Assembly: GCA_937924345.1 (NCBI GenBank)
Contig: CALDTD010000129.1
Span: 1-7,825, forward strand
Direction of reading: 5' to 3'
Length of the DNA stretch: 7,825 nucleotides
Source: an uncultured Flavobacteriales bacterium
GTDB lineage: Bacteria; Bacteroidota; Bacteroidia; Flavobacteriales_D; Parvicellaceae
This document shows positions 6,007-7,825 of this stretch, one piece after another. The position numbers and the translations under genes were made by a program. Each line of letters opens with the position of its first letter. Within the stretch, counting starts at the first letter, position 1. The notes below the pieces were generated by a model. The model made no database searches. It worked only from the letters and a program-made list of their open reading frames with translations, and was not told the origin of the DNA.

Positions 6007-6516
6007 ATGATTGATCCGCAAAAAGGCTTTATTTATAGTACGGCTGACTCATTAGCATTATTAAACCAAAGTATTTCATCTGTAAATATAAAACCTGCCT
6101 TTATTTACAAAGGAAATAAACTAAGAGTTGGAATAGAGTTGAGCCATATTAATAATTCAAATAGTTCATTTACAAATGAATTTTATAACAAAAGGACAGA
6201 AACAGCTATTAATGCCTCTTACTTATTTAATCTTCAACCCAAATGGGACTTAATTCCAATGATAAGGTATACCAATACTTTTCAAAACAAGCTTTTAGAA
6301 TTACATACTATACTAATTTATTCTTTAGATAGGAAGCAACATTTTTTAGATTTAATTTTTAGTAATCAACGTTCAATAGCCTTTAAATATGGAATAAATT
6401 TTAATCAAAGATTTAGATTTTTTGCACAATTAAATAAACCTTTAGTGTCTCCAGATTACTTTCCAATATCTGTACAAGGAGGAGTTCAATATTCATTTAA
6501 CAAAAAAACTAAATAG
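6007..6516 (+). CDS. C-terminal fragment of the broken PorP/SprF-like protein
   Basis: This frame gives 169 residues from ATG 6007, but family-like sequence runs back to about 5926 (KNKFHLGLGIERIASIKD), so 6007 is an internal Met rather than a true start. It has no signal peptide and so would not reach the outer membrane as a separate product. Alternating hydrophobic stretches (KLRVGIELSHI, HFLDLIFSNQ, SIAFKYGINF, SVQGGVQYSF) are typical of beta-barrel strands. Confidence 0.55.
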   Translation: MIDPQKGFIYSTADSLALLNQSISSVNIKPAFIYKGNKLRVGIELSHINNSNSSFTNEFYNKRTETAINASYLFNLQPKWDLIPMIRYTNTFQNKLLELHTILIYSLDRKQHFLDLIFSNQRSIAFKYGINFNQRFRFFAQLNKPLVSPDYFPISVQGGVQYSFNKKTK

Positions 6517-6518
6517 TT

Positions 6519-7130
6519 ATGAAGTATATTTTCTCTGTTTTAATATTATTAAGTTTTTGGAGTTGTAAAAAATCGGCTAACTCTAATCTAGGTGCTTGTA
6601 AGACATTTTATGAAAGTAATAATTCGACAATTGTAATAGACAATATTGAAATCCAAGATTTTTGCTATCTAGAAGGGAACGACTATTTGATTGATATAAG
6701 TAGTTTAAACCTTACAAACATATCTTGGAATACAGAAGACTCAACATCTGTTATAGAAGTCAATAAAGCAGGAGTATATAATGGAAGTGGAATCAATTCA
6801 GCTAACGAAGTTGTAAAGTTTACATTTGAGGCAAATAACTGTAATAATGTAATCTACATTCCAAACTCTTTTACTCCTAATAATGATGGAATAAATGATG
6901 TTTGGGCACCAATACTTAAATCAACCGCTGTATGTTCCGAAAACTATCAACTACTTATATATGATAATACTCAACAACTAATATACTCTACCAGTACTTC
7001 AGGACTCGGATGGGACGGAACAACTCGAGGCTTGGCAGCTAAACAAGGAGTCTACTATTATGAATTAGAGTATAAACGTGAGGATGGTAAAATTACTAAA
7101 GAAAGCGGACAAATATTATTACAAGTGTAA
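6519..7130 (+). CDS. Small exported protein with gliding-motility/CHU_C (T9SS type B) C-terminal domain
   Basis: Protein of 203 residues. Residues 1-15 form a hydrophobic leader ending FWSC, so Cys16 may be lipidated; the box deviates from the classic L-(A/S)-(G/A)-C at -3 and -2. Residues about 40-105 hold an Ig/PKD-like unit (ISWNTEDSTSVIEVNKAGVY), of the W.T.D.T..I.V...G.Y type common in such proteins. Residues 111-203 are a complete CHU_C domain: IPNSFTPNNDGINDVW (114-129), LLIYDN..QLIY (145-156), WDGTTRG (165-171), GVYYYELEY (177-185) and the final GQILLQV. The family role is export through T9SS and retention at or release from the cell surface. The ATG is 2 bp after the PorP/SprF-like stop, implying translational coupling; these two are probably cargo and helper. 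With only about 95 residues before the sorting domain it is much smaller than most type B proteins. The function of the exposed part is unknown. Confidence 0.82.
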   Translation: MKYIFSVLILLSFWSCKKSANSNLGACKTFYESNNSTIVIDNIEIQDFCYLEGNDYLIDISSLNLTNISWNTEDSTSVIEVNKAGVYNGSGINSANEVVKFTFEANNCNNVIYIPNSFTPNNDGINDVWAPILKSTAVCSENYQLLIYDNTQQLIYSTSTSGLGWDGTTRGLAAKQGVYYYELEYKREDGKITKESGQILLQV

Positions 7131-7159
7131 AACGGCACGAAAATTGAATACCTAATAAA

Positions 7160-7816
7160 ATGATTTATATTAATTTTACTGTCTTATTGTGTGTCTTATT
7201 TTATTCTCATGAAAATATTGCTCAAAAGGAAAAGCATAAAACATTTGAGGGAGTAATTACTTTTAAAATTGAACCTGTTATTAATGGTGTAAATCAACAA
7301 ACTAATTATTATAAGGGTAGCAAACGTAAAGTTAAACAAGGGGATTGTATTCAATATAAACTTGAAGAAAAAACCTCTGTTACTCATATTACAGGAGATG
7401 ACACGTTATATATTCATGAGAAAGAATATATAAACGATGAAATTATTTCTACTAAAACAATAAAAAATGCAGATAAAATAGCTGGTATAGAATGTGATTT
7501 ATTCGAAGTAGAGACTTTATATTATAAAGCCAAATTTTACTATAACAAGGATATTAAACAAGACGTTGATCCTGCTCAAAAAAAAGAAATATTAGCCACA
7601 CTAAAAAAATATAAAAAACTTAAAACGAAAAACTTTAAAATTCTGAAATTTAATCTTAATGATTATTTTCTTCTAAAGAAAAAATCTATAGCACTAAAAG
7701 AAGTTATTGAATACAAAGGAAGTAAATCTTCGAAAACTGCAATAAAAATTGAGAATATGACTTTGAATGAGTCAGCGTTTACGATTCCAGTATTACCATA
7801 TAAATATTTAAAATAA
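7160..7816 (+). CDS. Lysine-rich exported protein of unknown function
   Basis: Protein of 218 residues that I do not recognise with certainty. Residues 1-21 look like a Sec signal peptide (hydrophobic INFTVLLCVLFY, possible cleavage after NIAQ). The mature part begins with a strand, TFEGVITFKI (28-37), followed by YYKGSKRKVKQGD. It has a middle segment IAGIECDLFEVETLYYKAKFYYN (108-129) and ends SAFTIPVLPYK. The layout (F.G.I.y.., then an I.G..C...... block, then a closing F.IP) resembles LolA-like or DUF4412-type periplasmic proteins of Bacteroidota, but this is a weak resemblance. Residues 141-181 are very lysine-rich. It starts 29 bp after the CHU_C protein on the same strand with no terminator between, so it is probably in the same operon. 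It has no T9SS sorting domain of its own and no lipobox. Confidence 0.7.
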   Translation: MIYINFTVLLCVLFYSHENIAQKEKHKTFEGVITFKIEPVINGVNQQTNYYKGSKRKVKQGDCIQYKLEEKTSVTHITGDDTLYIHEKEYINDEIISTKTIKNADKIAGIECDLFEVETLYYKAKFYYNKDIKQDVDPAQKKEILATLKKYKKLKTKNFKILKFNLNDYFLLKKKSIALKEVIEYKGSKSSKTAIKIENMTLNESAFTIPVLPYKYLK

Positions 7817-7825
7817 ATTATTTGC

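Larger units (their letters stand above)
5600..6516 (+). pseudogene. PorP/SprF-family T9SS outer-membrane protein, frameshifted
   Basis: Two adjacent open frames read as one protein of about 305 residues once a -1 shift near 5926 is allowed, a normal length for PorP/SprF proteins. These are outer-membrane beta-barrel helpers of T9SS, often encoded beside a CHU_C/type B cargo protein. The first frame has a signal peptide (MKNSTLLIAFFLGCLTTYSQ), then DNPANVG, resembling the family's early NPAY.G motif, and runs to GVAFK before TAA at 5927. The second frame, open from 5905, continues KIKNKFHLGLGIE, so the join GVAFK-IKNKF is smooth. It ends with barrel-like strands (GVQYSFNKKTK). Restoring one A in CAAAT near 5924-5926 would mend the gene. 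No canonical slippery heptamer is visible. A sequencing indel, a true inactivating mutation or phase variation are all possible. The following CDS starts 2 bp after the stop. Confidence 0.72.

Overview
The window looks like a chromosomal segment of a Bacteroidota bacterium, most likely from the Flavobacteriia or a related marine lineage. The DNA is strongly A/T-rich. Start codons mostly lack Shine-Dalgarno sequences. The best promoter found fits the Bacteroidota -33 TTTG / -7 TAnnTTTG pattern. The right third encodes a PorP/SprF-type protein and a protein with a gliding-motility/CHU_C (type B) C-terminal domain, both hallmarks of the type IX secretion system (T9SS). The sequence does not allow a species call.

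Left part (1-2786): a ThiD-like hydroxymethylpyrimidine (phosphate) kinase on the minus strand is divergent from a 616-residue PLP enzyme on the plus strand. The latter has the full catalytic motif series of the Cys/Met-metabolism (cystathionine gamma-synthase) family in its C-terminal two-thirds. Its N-terminal part looks like a second, degenerate copy of the start of that fold.

Middle part (2818-5456, all minus strand): in transcription order, a cystathionine gamma-synthase/lyase gene (GTG start, good promoter, intrinsic terminator), a 2-oxoglutarate/Fe(II) oxygenase of the isopenicillin N synthase-like superfamily, and a small DUF2200 protein. Between the last two lies a 46-nt inverted repeat. 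All four of its DNA mismatches become G.U pairs in minus-strand RNA, giving an unbroken 22-bp RNA hairpin without a U-tract. Two members of one PLP family within about 4 kb suggest a sulfur amino acid neighbourhood, but the pathway link is inferred.

Right part (5600-7816, plus strand): a tight apparent operon made of a PorP/SprF-like outer-membrane protein broken by a -1 frameshift at an A-rich site, a small CHU_C-domain protein with a lipoprotein-like leader starting 2 bp after it, and a lysine-rich exported protein of unknown function. The first two look like a dedicated T9SS helper and its cargo. No tRNA, rRNA, CRISPR array, insertion sequence or prophage gene was seen. No stretch over 300 bp lacks a gene; the longest gap is the 171-bp divergent region at 765-935. 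I found no wholly new multi-gene system. The most unusual items are the two-part PLP enzyme, the wobble-only hairpin and the frameshifted PorP/CHU_C pair.
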